Origin: Enterococcus mundtii
Lineage (GTDB): Bacteria; Bacillota; Bacilli; Lactobacillales; Enterococcaceae
Direction of reading: 5' to 3'
Length of the DNA stretch: 64,000 bases
Assembly (NCBI RefSeq): GCF_013394305.1
Contig: NZ_AP019810.1
Location: 1,178,001 to 1,242,000 of the forward strand
Under the pieces are notes generated by a model. It did no database searches and was not told where the DNA came from. It saw only the letters and a list, made by a program, of their open reading frames with translations. Below are positions 34,381-44,179 of this stretch, in pieces; positions within the stretch are counted from its first letter, which is position 1; each line of letters opens with the position of its first letter. The position numbers were made by a program, and so were the translations under genes.

Positions 34381-35640
34381 TTACTCTTTATATAACAATC
34401 CTCGACTATTTGGATAAGTCGGAAATTGATTGAATGGAATCGTCCAGTCTTGTTCTGGCACAGAAAAGGCAAAACGATTCACTAATTGATCGGAAAAAAC
34501 GCGTAAACTATGCAACGTGATCCATTCACCTGCGCATCGGTGCATTTTTCGGAAGTCACCGCCACCTTGTGCAATCATCTCATACTCTTCTTCATAAGAG
34601 ATTTTTTTCGCTTTACCAATATACCGTTTGATCAAAAATGCCTCTGGTGAATCCACTGTCCGTTCATCATGATTTGTTCCATACAAATCTAAGATCACCC
34701 AACTGTCTTTAGGGATGCGATAGCCGTCTACTTCTACATCTTGCAAAGCAAAGGCGGGTAACATTGGGAAAAATGGGTAATACCGACGCATCTCCTGAAT
34801 AAAAGGATCTTGCAGTTCCTTAAAATCGTTTTTTAGTTGTTGATAGAGATCTGGTCGGCTGAAAAGAGCATGCCCCATCAACGCCGCCCATACGGTCAAT
34901 GCCACGGTCGGCCGAATGATATTCAATAATTCTACCGACGCAATATCCAAAGGCAAAAGATTACCTTTAAGGTCAGTCGCATTCGCAAAAGCATAAAGCG
35001 CTACATTTTCTTTTCCGGCTACTGGATTTTCTCGTGCTTCTTCCAACAACTCTTGTGCCCATTTTTCTGATTTTTTCCGATTTTCTACACCTTTAAAATG
35101 ATCGAGTGGCGAAGTGACTGTCCCACTGATCATAGAGATCTGATAATCTGCCAGTTGGTTGATCTCTTCTTCTGAATAATCCGCTAAGTTGATTCCTGAC
35201 CATTCACAGATGGCGGTAAAAAGTACTTTTTTACTCAGGTCAAATAACTCAAAAGTACCATGTTGTTGTTCCAATTCATGTGCCAATACTCGATCCAATA
35301 TTTGATGATAGTCTTCCATTCGCTCTGGTGTCATCAAATCCATAAAAATTGCTTTACGGTGATGATGCTCCGCGCCATCTAAAGACTGCACACCGTCCTT
35401 TCCAAATAATGTTTTTTGGACCATTTTAGGCATTGCGCCTTCTCGTTTGAAATTTCTTGGATCATAAAAATGTTTCGCTGCCTCTTCTCCATAGATGATC
35501 ACAGCTTCCTTATTGAATATCTTTGCTTTCACAACAGGTGATTGGGCTTCTTCTCTTAGCTTTCCAAGCATTTTGTAGCCCTCGTTATAGTATTTTTTGA
35601 TTTCGGTCATTTTGATATCGACCACGGGAATTTCTTGCAT
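34381..35640 (-). CDS. CYP152-type cytochrome P450 (fatty-acid peroxygenase-like)
   Basis: This 419-aa protein is a P450 with the heme-binding motif GGGDFRKMHRCAGEW, in which Cys369 is the axial ligand. Arg243-Pro244 in LLNIIRPTVAL matches the Arg-Pro pair that replaces the usual acid-alcohol pair in CYP152 enzymes and binds the fatty-acid carboxylate. Members use hydrogen peroxide to hydroxylate or decarboxylate fatty acids and need no reductase, which fits the absence of a redox partner here. Length is typical. It is monocistronic and begins at an ATG at 35640 after GGAGGAGC. Confidence 0.9.
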   Translation of the reverse strand: MQEIPVVDIKMTEIKKYYNEGYKMLGKLREEAQSPVVKAKIFNKEAVIIYGEEAAKHFYDPRNFKREGAMPKMVQKTLFGKDGVQSLDGAEHHHRKAIFMDLMTPERMEDYHQILDRVLAHELEQQHGTFELFDLSKKVLFTAICEWSGINLADYSEEEINQLADYQISMISGTVTSPLDHFKGVENRKKSEKWAQELLEEARENPVAGKENVALYAFANATDLKGNLLPLDIASVELLNIIRPTVALTVWAALMGHALFSRPDLYQQLKNDFKELQDPFIQEMRRYYPFFPMLPAFALQDVEVDGYRIPKDSWVILDLYGTNHDERTVDSPEAFLIKRYIGKAKKISYEEEYEMIAQGGGDFRKMHRCAGEWITLHSLRVFSDQLVNRFAFSVPEQDWTIPFNQFPTYPNSRGLLYKE

Positions 35641-35757
35641 ATTTTTTGCTCCTCCTAATAAATAACTTTAGATATTATTAGGATACTCCTTGTACAATAA
35701 AACTGACAAAAGAAGTGTTTGAGACAAAGCCATACCATTTATTTCTCTTGAGCTGCC
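35641..35757. other. Promoter region of the P450 gene
   Basis: Short gap carrying the start region of the P450 gene. No recognisable operator or repeat. Confidence 0.4.
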
Positions 35758-36110
35758 TAACCTCGAATAAAAGGCTTCCTCATCACTAATAAGATTTCAT
35801 TATAACGTTCTGTGACTCTGTCATTCACCTCATTCCTTCGTCTAGCTTTGTAGTCAACTCGTGAAATGCCTCTTTGAACCGCACGTCTTTTCTAGCATGT
35901 TTGTAAAAAGACAAAACATAGACATCATAAAATAAATTATAGCTTCTAAAGGAATATTTTACTTGCAACTAAAAGATATAATGGCATTCTAAAGTAGTGA
36001 AAGGGACTTCTTTGATCAATTTTTTGTCTGGTATTGCCCAGTAATCAAAGCCATTATCATAGCGGTGGGAAAGTATCTCGTCTATCGTTGTCTGATTTCT
36101 CTCATCTCAG
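35758..36110 (-). pseudogene. Decayed gene of unknown function
   Basis: On the minus strand a coding-like frame reads ...TTIDEILSHRYDNGFDYW then AIPDKKLIKEVPFTTLECHY, a TAG stop, then continues in the same frame with YNLFYDVYVLSFYKHARKD and AFHELTTKLDEGM before a stop; a shifted frame gives NDRVTERYNEILLVMRKPF. The NGFDYWAIPD segment resembles a recurring NG-D-WA-PDG pattern of small uncharacterised proteins. One stop and one frameshift make it a pseudogene. I cannot name it. Confidence 0.45.
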
Positions 36111-36160
36111 TAATACTAACGAACAAAAAATAAAAATGGCTGCCAAAATGAGGGAGAATA

Positions 36161-36210
36161 AAAAAAGTCTGATTTTGAGAAACTTCATCAAAATCAGACT
36201 GATCTTTTTT
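36161..36210. terminator. Two-way terminator after dtd
   Basis: AGTCTGATTTTGA (36166-36178) pairs with TCAAAATCAGACT (36188-36200). A-run before and T-run after make it work on both strands. Confidence 0.88.
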
Positions 36211-36219
36211 ATTCATTTA

Positions 36220-36666
36220 TCATTTATTTTGAGAATCAATAATGATCGTCACTGGGCCATCATTCACAAGAGAAACCGCCATATCTACACCAAATTCTCC
36301 TGTTTCAACTGTGATTCCTCGTTGTCTTAGCCCTTCGTTAAATGCTTCATATAAAGGAATCGCTTTTTCCGGACGTGCTGCTGCGATAAAACTTGGTCGA
36401 TTGCCTTTTTTTGTGTCTGCAAAAAGAGTGAATTGAGAAATACTCAACAGCGCTCCTTTGACATCTTCAATACTTAAATTCATTTTTCCTTGTTCATCTT
36501 CAAAGATACGCATCTGGGCAATTTTTTTGATCAAATAATCGACGTCTTTTTGCGTATCTGTATCATGAACACCTAGCAAAATCAACAAGCCATGATCGAT
36601 ACGCCCCACTTCTCGTTCGTTGATCGACACAGCTGCTTGACTCACTCGTTGGATCACTGCGCGCAA
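36220..36666 (-). CDS. dtd: D-aminoacyl-tRNA deacylase
   Basis: This 148-aa enzyme removes D-amino acids (and glycine) mischarged on tRNA. The start [15 protein letters not shown], the [17 protein letters not shown] motif and the GPVTIIID C-terminus with the Gly-Pro cross-dimer motif are all present. It lies 11 bases after relA and is probably cotranscribed, the widely conserved relA-dtd pair. Confidence 0.97.
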   Translation of the reverse strand: MRAVIQRVSQAAVSINEREVGRIDHGLLILLGVHDTDTQKDVDYLIKKIAQMRIFEDEQGKMNLSIEDVKGALLSISQFTLFADTKKGNRPSFIAAARPEKAIPLYEAFNEGLRQRGITVETGEFGVDMAVSLVNDGPVTIIIDSQNK

Positions 36667-36677
36667 AGTACTACCTC

Positions 36678-38891
36678 CTAGCCATTCATCCGGCGTACGC
36701 TATATACATCCGGTACAGTCTTGATTTTATCGACAATACTTTTCAAGTGTGACAAGTTACGTATCCCTACTGTCAAATGGATCGTCGCCATTTTGTCTTT
36801 ATTCGTTCGTGCTTCGACACTGTTTAGATTTTTAGTCATCGCATTCACTGTCTGCAAGACGTCATTTAACATGCCCGAACGATTATAGCCATAGATCTCT
36901 AAATCAGCATCATACTCTTTGTTCGTATTTGAAGTGCCTTCCCATTCAACGTCAATCAACCGTTCTTCCACGTTTGGTTTATCCGGTTGGACATTCGGAC
37001 AGTCTTTGCGATGGATCGAGATACCACGTCCTTTGGTGATATAGCCCACGATGTCATCCCCTGGTACAGGATTGCAACAACGGCTGATCCGGATCAACAA
37101 GTTTTCAACACCTTGGATGACGACGCCACCTTCATGACGAACCTTCATTTTTTCAGGCTCTTTTTTAGGTTGATTCATCAACTCTTCTGCTTCTTGTTTT
37201 TGTTGCTCGATTTTTTGTTCTTTCCGCTCTTTTTCAGTCAAGCGATTAGCCATCGTCAATGGACTTACTTCGCCATAACCAATCGCAGCATACATATCTT
37301 CTTCTGTTTGAAAATTCAAGCGTTCTAATGCGTCGTGTAATTTATTTTTTGAAAGAATCTCCTTTGGTACAAAACCAAGATCCATAATACACTTCACTAA
37401 AGCTTCATGGCCCTTCGTCACATTTTCGTCTCGATCTTGCCCTTTGAAGAAACGCTTGATTTTATTTCTCGCTTTACTTGTGGCTACTAATTTCAGCCAA
37501 TCACGACTTGGTCCAAATGAATTTGGCGAAGTCAGAATCTCGATGATATCACCATTCTTCAATTTGTAATCTAATTGGACCATTTTCCCATTGATTTTGG
37601 CACCAGTCGTTTTGTTCCCGATATCTGTATGGATGCTATAAGCAAAGTCTAACGGTCCTGATCCTTTAGGAAGTTCAGTCACATCGCCTTTAGGAGTGAA
37701 CACATAGACTTTATCACTAAAGATATCGCCTTTCACACCCTCCATGAATTCAGAAGCATCGTAACTTTCATCTTGCAATTCGATGATCTCATGGAACCAA
37801 CTTAACTGTTTTGTCATCCCATCGGGTTCAACTTTGTCGCCTTTTCCTTCTTTATATGCCCAGTGAGCAGCTACCCCAAACTCAGCGATTTCGTGCATTT
37901 CTTGGGTACGGATCTGAATCTCGACAGGGTTGCCAGCTGGTCCGATAACAGTCGTATGCAACGATTGATACATATTCGCTTTAGGCATCGCGATATAATC
38001 TTTGAATCTACCTGGCATAGGTTTCCATTTCGTATGGATCGCTCCTAGTACTGCATAACAATCTTTGATCGAATCCACGATCACTCGGATTGCCAGTAGA
38101 TCATAGATTTCATTGAATTGCTTCTTTTGGTCTTTCATCTTACGGTAAATCGAATAGATGTGTTTCGGGCGACCATAGATCTCTGCAAAAATCCCCAATT
38201 CTTCCGTTGCTAAACGGATATCCTCCACTGTACCACTGACATAATTTTCACGTTCTTCTCGTTTTGTTTGCATCAAGTGAACGATTCGATAATATTGCTT
38301 TGGATTGAGATAACGCAGCGCCGTATCCTCTAATTCCCATTTGATTCGACTGATCCCTAAACGATGAGCAAGCGGTGCGTATATTTCCAATGTTTCTTGC
38401 GCAATGCGTCGTTGTTTATCTTCCCGCAAATGCTTTAACGTACGCATGTTATGTAAACGATCGGCTAACTTCACCATGATTACACGTAAATCTTGAGCCA
38501 TAGCTAATAACATTTTGCGGTGATTTTCCGCTAGTTGTTCTTCGTGGGATTTGTATTTGATTTTCCCTAACTTCGTCACTCCGTCCACCAACATTGCCAC
38601 GTCGTTCCCGAAGGCTTCTCTTAAATCTTCTAAGGTTACTTCTGTATCTTCTACCACATCATGTAAAAAACCAGTGGCAACCGTATGGGGGTCCATTCGT
38701 AGATCTGCAAGAATCCCTGCAACTTGGATCGGATGGATGATATAAGGTTCTCCTGATTTACGAAATTGTCCCTCATGTGCAGTGGTCGCGTAGTCACATG
38801 CTTTTTGCACAAAAGCGACATGTTCAGGTCCCATGTATTGGCTAACCATCTTAATGACGTCAGGCCCTGTTAATATTTCTTCTTTTGGCAT
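36678..38891 (-). CDS. relA: Bifunctional (p)ppGpp synthase/hydrolase RelA (RSH)
   Basis: This 737-aa protein controls the stringent response. In order: HD hydrolase domain ([12 protein letters not shown] near residue 75), synthetase domain (about 230-360), TGS domain ([17 protein letters not shown] near 400) and C-terminal zinc-finger and ACT domains ([16 protein letters not shown] near 580). Intact hydrolase and synthetase motifs point to a bifunctional enzyme. ATG at 38891 is preferred over 38900 because GGGGG lies 9 bases before it. Promoter at 38985-39013. Confidence 0.96.
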   Translation of the reverse strand: MPKEEILTGPDVIKMVSQYMGPEHVAFVQKACDYATTAHEGQFRKSGEPYIIHPIQVAGILADLRMDPHTVATGFLHDVVEDTEVTLEDLREAFGNDVAMLVDGVTKLGKIKYKSHEEQLAENHRKMLLAMAQDLRVIMVKLADRLHNMRTLKHLREDKQRRIAQETLEIYAPLAHRLGISRIKWELEDTALRYLNPKQYYRIVHLMQTKREERENYVSGTVEDIRLATEELGIFAEIYGRPKHIYSIYRKMKDQKKQFNEIYDLLAIRVIVDSIKDCYAVLGAIHTKWKPMPGRFKDYIAMPKANMYQSLHTTVIGPAGNPVEIQIRTQEMHEIAEFGVAAHWAYKEGKGDKVEPDGMTKQLSWFHEIIELQDESYDASEFMEGVKGDIFSDKVYVFTPKGDVTELPKGSGPLDFAYSIHTDIGNKTTGAKINGKMVQLDYKLKNGDIIEILTSPNSFGPSRDWLKLVATSKARNKIKRFFKGQDRDENVTKGHEALVKCIMDLGFVPKEILSKNKLHDALERLNFQTEEDMYAAIGYGEVSPLTMANRLTEKERKEQKIEQQKQEAEELMNQPKKEPEKMKVRHEGGVVIQGVENLLIRISRCCNPVPGDDIVGYITKGRGISIHRKDCPNVQPDKPNVEERLIDVEWEGTSNTNKEYDADLEIYGYNRSGMLNDVLQTVNAMTKNLNSVEARTNKDKMATIHLTVGIRNLSHLKSIVDKIKTVPDVYSVRRMNG

Positions 38892-38984
38892 GGGAAACAT
38901 CCCCCTTTCTATTCATAATCAAAACAGATATTTTTTGTCGTGAGAAAGCATTTTTTTATAGCTTAGGATTAAATAATTGTTCTT

Positions 38985-39013
38985 ATTATACCGATTGTGT
39001 CAATGATTTTCAA
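38985..39013 (-). promoter_or_regulatory. Promoter of relA-dtd
   Basis: TTGAAA (39008-39013), 17 bp and a perfect TATAAT (38985-38990) on the minus strand. Confidence 0.75.
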
Positions 39014-39122
39014 TTCCGTACAAAAGGCAAAATCCCACTTTCACTTTGAGGGATCAAGAAAATAGGAAAATTCATACATTTGTTTTGTAGAAGATCGTTA
39101 TCCCTAACGATTAACTCGCCTA

Positions 39123-39884
39123 TTACTTGCTAAGTGCTTGTAATTCAAGTTGGAAACTTGCGGCACTTAACAAATACAATGGCGCAGTTTCTGTTCGTAG
39201 GATTCTTGGACCAAGACCACAAAGAATGCCACCTTGTGATTCGAAATGAGCGATTTCTTGAGGTGATAATCCGCCTTCTGGGCCAAACACTGCAAGGATC
39301 CGAGTACCTGGTAAAACAGATTGCAGTATTTTGGCTAAATTAGCGGCTTCCCCTTGTTTTGCTGATTCTTCATATGCAACCAGAAGGACATCATACGAAC
39401 TGAGCGTCTCATAAAATTGCTTTTCTGTCTCCATTAAAGATACTTGCGGTACGACTTGGCGATGCGACTGTTCCGCCGCTTCCTGTGCAATCTTGACCAA
39501 CCGCTCTTGTCGCTTTTTGCGTTTTTTGGCATCCCATTTAACGACAGAAGCAGCAGCAGGAAATCCCACAAACCCGTGAGCGCCTAGCTCTGTCCCTTTT
39601 TGTACGATCCAATCCAACTTATCCCCTTTAGGATATCCGCTAGCAATCGTGATCTTGCAGGGTAATTCTTTTTGAACACTTTCTTTCGCCACTTCGACTA
39701 AGAAGACTTCATTCTCCTTCATTTCACTGATTTCTGCAATGATCGCGATCTGGTCGTTAAATGCTAAATAGACCTGATCTTTCACTGCCATTCGCATAAC
39801 TCTTACCATATGGTGATAGGCTTCACCCTCTATTACAAAACGCTCTTGTGGTCGATAAGGCTCATCTAGAAAATATCGTTGCAT
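39123..39884 (-). CDS. rsmE: 16S rRNA m3U1498 methyltransferase RsmE
   Basis: This 253-aa SPOUT-fold enzyme methylates U1498 of 16S rRNA. The N-terminal PUA-like part (MQRYFLDEP...YHHMVRVMRM) and the C-terminal knot (FGPEGGLSPQEI, LGPRILRTETAPLYLL) are typical. Its ATG directly abuts the prmA stop codon, so both are co-translated. Confidence 0.95.
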   Translation of the reverse strand: MQRYFLDEPYRPQERFVIEGEAYHHMVRVMRMAVKDQVYLAFNDQIAIIAEISEMKENEVFLVEVAKESVQKELPCKITIASGYPKGDKLDWIVQKGTELGAHGFVGFPAAASVVKWDAKKRKKRQERLVKIAQEAAEQSHRQVVPQVSLMETEKQFYETLSSYDVLLVAYEESAKQGEAANLAKILQSVLPGTRILAVFGPEGGLSPQEIAHFESQGGILCGLGPRILRTETAPLYLLSAASFQLELQALSK

Positions 39885-40832
39885 TTAATCCACCTCAGGC
39901 TTTTTTAGCATAATGGCATACCAATCTTTTTGTTGGAACACTTGATCGACAACAAAACCTTGTTCTTCCATCGCCGTAAGAACCATTTCTTTCTTCTCTT
40001 CAATGATTCCAGAAACGATCAACGTCCCAGTTTGTTTTAGTAAACGCCACGCATCAGGAATCATCAACAAAATGATATCTGCCAAAATATTAGCTACGAT
40101 CACATCGCTCTCGCTCTCGATGCCTTTTAATAGGTCATTGGCTGACACATGCACATCTTTTGCTACTTCATTTAGGTCCATATTTTCTTTTGCTGAACGT
40201 ACTGCCACTTCATCGAGATCATACGCATAGACTTCTTTTGCCCCTAAATGCTTCGCCGCAATACTCAACACTCCGGAACCAGTACCGACATCTAAAAGCG
40301 TTTCTCCACCTCGCAAGGTCGACTCCAGTGCTTGTAATGTCAAAGAAGTCGTTGGATGCGTACCTGTTCCAAACGCCATCCCTGGGTCTAATGTAATGAT
40401 TTTTTCTAATGGATCAGTCGTTTGATAACTTTCCCAACTTGGTACGACAGTTAGTAGACGTGTGATCCGAACCGGATGATAATATTTTTTCCAAGCCGTT
40501 GCCCAATTGCTTTCTTCGACTTCACTCACCGTCACAATGTTCTTACCGATCGCTAATCCAAATTCGGGTAATTTTGTCACACGTTCTTTGATAAAGGGTA
40601 AAATTTCCGGTAAAAAGATCGTTTCAGGGAAATAAGCCATCACGATGGCACCCTCTTCAATCGTTGTAAAATCTTCTTTTGTCAGGATTTCTCCATAAGG
40701 ATCAGATTTAAAATTTTCGACGTCCAATGAATCTTCGATCGCGACACCACTCGCTCCTGCTTCCATTAAAATATTTGCGACTGCTTCAACCGCTTCACTC
40801 GCCGTTTCGATTTTGACTTCATTCCATTTCAT
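39885..40832 (-). CDS. prmA: Ribosomal protein L11 methyltransferase PrmA
   Basis: This 315-aa SAM enzyme trimethylates L11. The N-terminal substrate-binding domain leads to the methyltransferase core with PGMAFGTGTHPTT and motif I LLDVGTGSGVLSIAA (about 180), then VANILADI (motif IV). GGAGC precedes the ATG at 40832. It forms an operon with rsmE and probably the DUF3013 and AAG genes upstream. Confidence 0.96.
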   Translation of the reverse strand: MKWNEVKIETASEAVEAVANILMEAGASGVAIEDSLDVENFKSDPYGEILTKEDFTTIEEGAIVMAYFPETIFLPEILPFIKERVTKLPEFGLAIGKNIVTVSEVEESNWATAWKKYYHPVRITRLLTVVPSWESYQTTDPLEKIITLDPGMAFGTGTHPTTSLTLQALESTLRGGETLLDVGTGSGVLSIAAKHLGAKEVYAYDLDEVAVRSAKENMDLNEVAKDVHVSANDLLKGIESESDVIVANILADIILLMIPDAWRLLKQTGTLIVSGIIEEKKEMVLTAMEEQGFVVDQVFQQKDWYAIMLKKPEVD

Positions 40833-40844
40833 ATACGTTGCTCC

Positions 40845-41333
40845 TTAATAGCTGGGATAGGGTAGATATACATCTTTTTCATTTTGTTGTTTTTCTTCGA
40901 CTAAACGTGTGAACACATGGTTGTCCCATTTCAATTCAAAGACAGCTGTTTCGTCTTCTGCATCTAAAAAATCTAAAAGATCACTTTGACCTTGTGCTAA
41001 TACATCATTCAAGTAGTCAATCAGTGCATCGGCTACAGAACTCGCTAACCCTTTCTTTCCTTCATAAGGGATCACTGCCAGATAATCTTGCTCATCAAAT
41101 ATAGATTTTTCTGGGTTGAATAATAAGACACCATCTTCAAATTCAATGATTTCTTCTTCCGAGACAACACCTTGGGCATCATCTAATTCAAAATGTGCCT
41201 GATTTTCTGCAAATAAACGTACCACGATCTCAATCGTATGGTTTTTTGTGTCCCAATCTAACGCCACATCATAGTCTGTGATCTTCTTTTCAATGGCTGT
41301 ATCAAGGTAATCCAATATTGTTGTTTTCTTCAT
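40845..41333 (-). CDS. DUF3013-family protein
   Basis: This 162-aa acidic protein (from MKKTTILDYL) belongs to a Lactobacillales family without known function. It has no signal peptide or membrane segment. A longer frame exists to 41540, but it runs into the AAG gene, and GGAGGAAACAAA is directly before the ATG at 41333. It overlaps the end of the AAG gene by 32 bp and lies 12 bases before prmA. Confidence 0.8.
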   Translation of the reverse strand: MKKTTILDYLDTAIEKKITDYDVALDWDTKNHTIEIVVRLFAENQAHFELDDAQGVVSEEEIIEFEDGVLLFNPEKSIFDEQDYLAVIPYEGKKGLASSVADALIDYLNDVLAQGQSDLLDFLDAEDETAVFELKWDNHVFTRLVEEKQQNEKDVYLPYPSY

Positions 41334-41970
41334 TTTGTTTCCTCCAACCCCAGTCTTCATCGACTTGGTTCTTTTTTTGTAATGAAAGATACGGATTTCC
41401 AGCAACGACAAAACGCAATGGTTTTTCCGTCCATTCTCCTTTATTCGGTATACCGATTCTAGGCAACGCCAATATTTTTTTTGGTAGCCGTTTTTTCTCA
41501 AAAACCAAACGCAACGAACTATCACGAATCGACTGTCCATATAAATCTGGTGATAGACCTAAGGCTGCCACTAATTTCCCTGGACCATTACTAATATCAG
41601 GACCCGCCTTCCCTTTGCGATTCAGGCTCATTTGCTCAATCCCCTCCACAGGCTCAATGGCACGGATCATCACTCCTTGTGGTACTCCTTCAGGTTGTGT
41701 GATGATATTTAAAATCAAGTGGGTGTGCATCGTGTAGAGATAGATCGTTCCTGGTTCTTCATACATTGCACGCACTCGAGGCGTACGCCGCATACCATAA
41801 CTGTGAGCAGCCAGATCTTCCGGACCTAAGTAAGCTTCTGCATCTACGATATAGCCCCCTAAGCGCCCATTTGGTGTTTCATATTCCAGATACATTCCTA
41901 GTAAATCTTTTGCCACTTCTGCCGTTGTTTTATTTAATAAAAGTTCATCTAATTGTTTTTGATTTGTCAT
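41302..41970 (-). CDS. 3-methyladenine DNA glycosylase (AAG/MPG family)
   Basis: This 222-aa protein removes alkylated purines from DNA. It has the family motifs ARDLLG-like VAKDLLGMYL, the catalytic glutamate in IVDAEAYLGPEDLAAHS (about residue 47), AMYEEPGTIYLYTMH and NGPGKL. The ATG at 41970 with AAAGGTGGTG is preferred to one at 41997. It starts the AAG-DUF3013-prmA-rsmE operon. Confidence 0.93.
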   Translation of the reverse strand: MTNQKQLDELLLNKTTAEVAKDLLGMYLEYETPNGRLGGYIVDAEAYLGPEDLAAHSYGMRRTPRVRAMYEEPGTIYLYTMHTHLILNIITQPEGVPQGVMIRAIEPVEGIEQMSLNRKGKAGPDISNGPGKLVAALGLSPDLYGQSIRDSSLRLVFEKKRLPKKILALPRIGIPNKGEWTEKPLRFVVAGNPYLSLQKKNQVDEDWGWRKQNEENNNIGLP

Positions 41971-42176
41971 TTGCTTCACCACCTTTATCATACACAATAT
42001 TAGGCAAAGAAGCTATGAAAAAAGCGGGTCAACGAGTTGGCGATTACCATTGCTGAACTAGAGAAACCTATTTCTAGCTTCTCGCCCTATTCTGACTATT
42101 CCTCCGCCTTTTGCGCCCCTTTATCCTATGAGATATGTTATAATAAACGAACGAATAATCTAAAGGAGGCAGACTG

Positions 42177-43457
42177 ATGCAACAACCATTAGCCTATCGG
42201 ATGCGTCCGAAAAATATCGATGAAGTCGTTGGCCAACGCCATTTAGTTGGTGAAGGTAAAATCATTCGCCGAATGGTTGATGCAGAAATGTTATCTTCCA
42301 TGATTTTATATGGACCACCCGGCACAGGAAAGACAAGTATCGCTAGTGCCATTGCTGGCTCAACTAATTTTGCCTTTCGGATGTTGAATGCCGCGACCGA
42401 TTCTAAAAAAGATCTACAAGTTGTCGCCGAAGAAGCTAGAATGAGCGGTACTGTGATTCTTTTACTTGATGAAGTCCATCGATTAGATAAAACAAAGCAA
42501 GATTTTTTACTTCCGCATTTAGAAAACGGTCGTATCATCTTGATTGGGGCAACCACTGAAAATCCTTATATCACGATTAATCCAGCAATCCGTAGTCGGA
42601 CACAGATCTTTGAGGTAAAACCGTTAGACGAAGAAGATATCCAATTAGCAATTCATCGTGCATTGTCCGATAAAGAAAATGGCTTAGGAGAATCATCGAT
42701 TAAAATAGATGAAAATGCCTTGCTTCATCTATCTCGTGCCACTAACGGTGATTTGAGAAGCGCACTTAATGGCTTGGAACTTGCTGTACGTTCCACTAAA
42801 AAACAAGAAGACGGTACAATTCATCTCACCCTCGCGATTATCGAAGAGTGTATCCAGCGAAAAGCATTGACGCATGATAAAAATGGGGATGCTCACTATG
42901 ATGTGATCTCCGCATTTCAAAAATCCATTCGTGGGAGCGACGTGGATGCTGCATTACATTACTTGGCGCGTTTAGTCGAAGCTGGGGATTTAGCAAGTAT
43001 TTGTCGTCGCCTGATGGTGATTGGCTACGAAGATATTGGCTTAGGCAACCCTGCTGCTGCGGCTCGAACAGTCAACGCTGTGCTAGCTGCCGAACGTTTA
43101 GGTCTACCAGAAGGTCGTATCCCTTTAGCTGATGCAGTCGTCGATCTTTGCCTTTCACCAAAATCCAATTCTGCCTATACCGCATTAGATACAGCCATTG
43201 CAGACATAAGAGCAGGAAAGGCAGGCGAAGTTCCTGATCACTTAAAAGATAGCCATTATCAAGGGGCCAAGTCATTGAATCGAGGTGTAGACTATCAATA
43301 TCCTCATAGCTACGAAAATGCTTGGGTCGATCAACAATATCTACCTGATAAACTGAAACATACACAGTATTATCAACCTAAAAATACTGGGAAGTACGAA
43401 CAAGCCTTAGGACAGCAATATCAGCGCATTAAAGAATGGCAGAAAAAAACACAATAA
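42177..43457 (+). CDS. rarA: Replication-associated recombination protein RarA (MgsA)
   Basis: This 426-aa AAA+ ATPase acts at stalled replication forks. Walker A GPPGTGKTS at residues 48-56, Walker B LLLDEVHR near 97, sensor GATTENP and the C-terminal MgsA domain (about 240-420, ending LPDKLKHTQYYQPKN) are present. AAAGGAGG lies 7 bases before the ATG. A TATAAT -10 lies near 42138-42143. The 6S RNA gene follows. Confidence 0.96.
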   Translation: MQQPLAYRMRPKNIDEVVGQRHLVGEGKIIRRMVDAEMLSSMILYGPPGTGKTSIASAIAGSTNFAFRMLNAATDSKKDLQVVAEEARMSGTVILLLDEVHRLDKTKQDFLLPHLENGRIILIGATTENPYITINPAIRSRTQIFEVKPLDEEDIQLAIHRALSDKENGLGESSIKIDENALLHLSRATNGDLRSALNGLELAVRSTKKQEDGTIHLTLAIIEECIQRKALTHDKNGDAHYDVISAFQKSIRGSDVDAALHYLARLVEAGDLASICRRLMVIGYEDIGLGNPAAAARTVNAVLAAERLGLPEGRIPLADAVVDLCLSPKSNSAYTALDTAIADIRAGKAGEVPDHLKDSHYQGAKSLNRGVDYQYPHSYENAWVDQQYLPDKLKHTQYYQPKNTGKYEQALGQQYQRIKEWQKKTQ

Positions 43458-43503
43458 CCACCGTCATTGAAAGCGTTCAAAATTATTGAGCGCCCACATT
43501 GCT

Positions 43504-43527
43504 CTTTTTAAATCCATGTGCTACTAT
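43504..43527 (+). promoter_or_regulatory. Promoter of the 6S RNA
   Basis: TTGCTC, a 17-bp spacer and the extended -10 TGCTACTAT (TACTAT 43522-43527) lie about 7 bases before the proposed RNA start. Confidence 0.6.
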
Positions 43528-43533
43528 AGAAGT

Positions 43534-43739
43534 GGGAAATCTGTGATGTTCGAATTGTCCTCTTTGTGTGTTGACCGAACATTTTTATTGATATCTTGGG
43601 ACCTGTCTTGTGTCACAGCTGGTAACATGCCTTATCATTTGGTAGTTCGATGCGACGACCATGGGACCCACCTGCTTGAATTCGCGGGATCAATACTACA
43701 GGACAAACAACGGCATTAACGGAGATTACCATTTTTTTA
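43534..43739 (+). ncRNA. ssrS: 6S RNA
   Basis: No protein is encoded between rarA and the next gene, but a ~206-base stretch has its own promoter and ends in a T-run. Its two ends pair in a long, bulged rod: ATCT/AGAT, ATG/CAT and TTGTCC/GGACAA from the outside in, with a large open centre. That shape, size and position next to rarA fit 6S RNA, which binds sigma-A RNA polymerase by mimicking an open promoter. A 77-aa frame in the region has no ribosome-binding site and is not a gene. Confidence 0.72.
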
Positions 43740-43745
43740 CCTATT

Positions 43746-43781
43746 AAGAGGCAGTACCGATTTATCGGTGCTGCCTCTTTT
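43746..43781. terminator. Terminator after the 6S RNA
   Basis: AAGAGGCAG (43746-43754) pairs with CTGCCTCTT (43771-43779), extended inward by ACCGAT/ATCGGT, followed by TTT. Confidence 0.85.
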
Positions 43782-43820
43782 ATGGTATGATTGGTTTTAG
43801 AAAAAGTAGGAGTGGATACA

Positions 43821-44108
43821 ATGATTCGTTTATTGATGGCGATTGCCGCCTTATTGCTATTATTTGTCAGTTATTACTTATTTAAAAAACAAACGATTTT
43901 TTTCGTTCTTATCGAACAGAATAAAAAGAATCAAGATTTTCTAAGTATTTTCGGTTCGATCTACGCATTTTTAGGACTTCTAGGACTCGTTGTCGTAGCA
44001 ATCAATCATCGTTTTTTTGCATTACTTTATTTAGTCATCGTAATTGCTGTTGCCTCTGTCTTCAGCATCGGTTTTGCCAAAAAAATGACGAAACCTGACA
44101 GTAAATAA
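43821..44108 (+). CDS. Small membrane protein of unknown function
   Basis: This 95-aa protein (MIRLLMAIAALLLLFVSYYL) has three hydrophobic segments and a basic C-terminus (KKMTKPDSK). AGGAG lies 8 bases before the ATG. I do not recognise the family. It lies between 6S RNA and uspA in the same direction. Confidence 0.7.
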   Translation: MIRLLMAIAALLLLFVSYYLFKKQTIFFVLIEQNKKNQDFLSIFGSIYAFLGLLGLVVVAINHRFFALLYLVIVIAVASVFSIGFAKKMTKPDSK

Positions 44109-44179
44109 TTCTCATTTCTTTGAATTTGCTTTACAATAGAATTGTAAACCAAGTATCTTTTTTGAAGGAGTGTATGCTG

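Noticed and set aside
41334-41540. Long N-terminal extension of the DUF3013 protein
   Set aside because: It reads the AAG gene in another frame; GGAGG is directly before the ATG at 41333.
43486-43719. 77-aa protein downstream of rarA
   Set aside because: No ribosome-binding site, cysteine-rich nonsense composition, and the region folds as 6S RNA.
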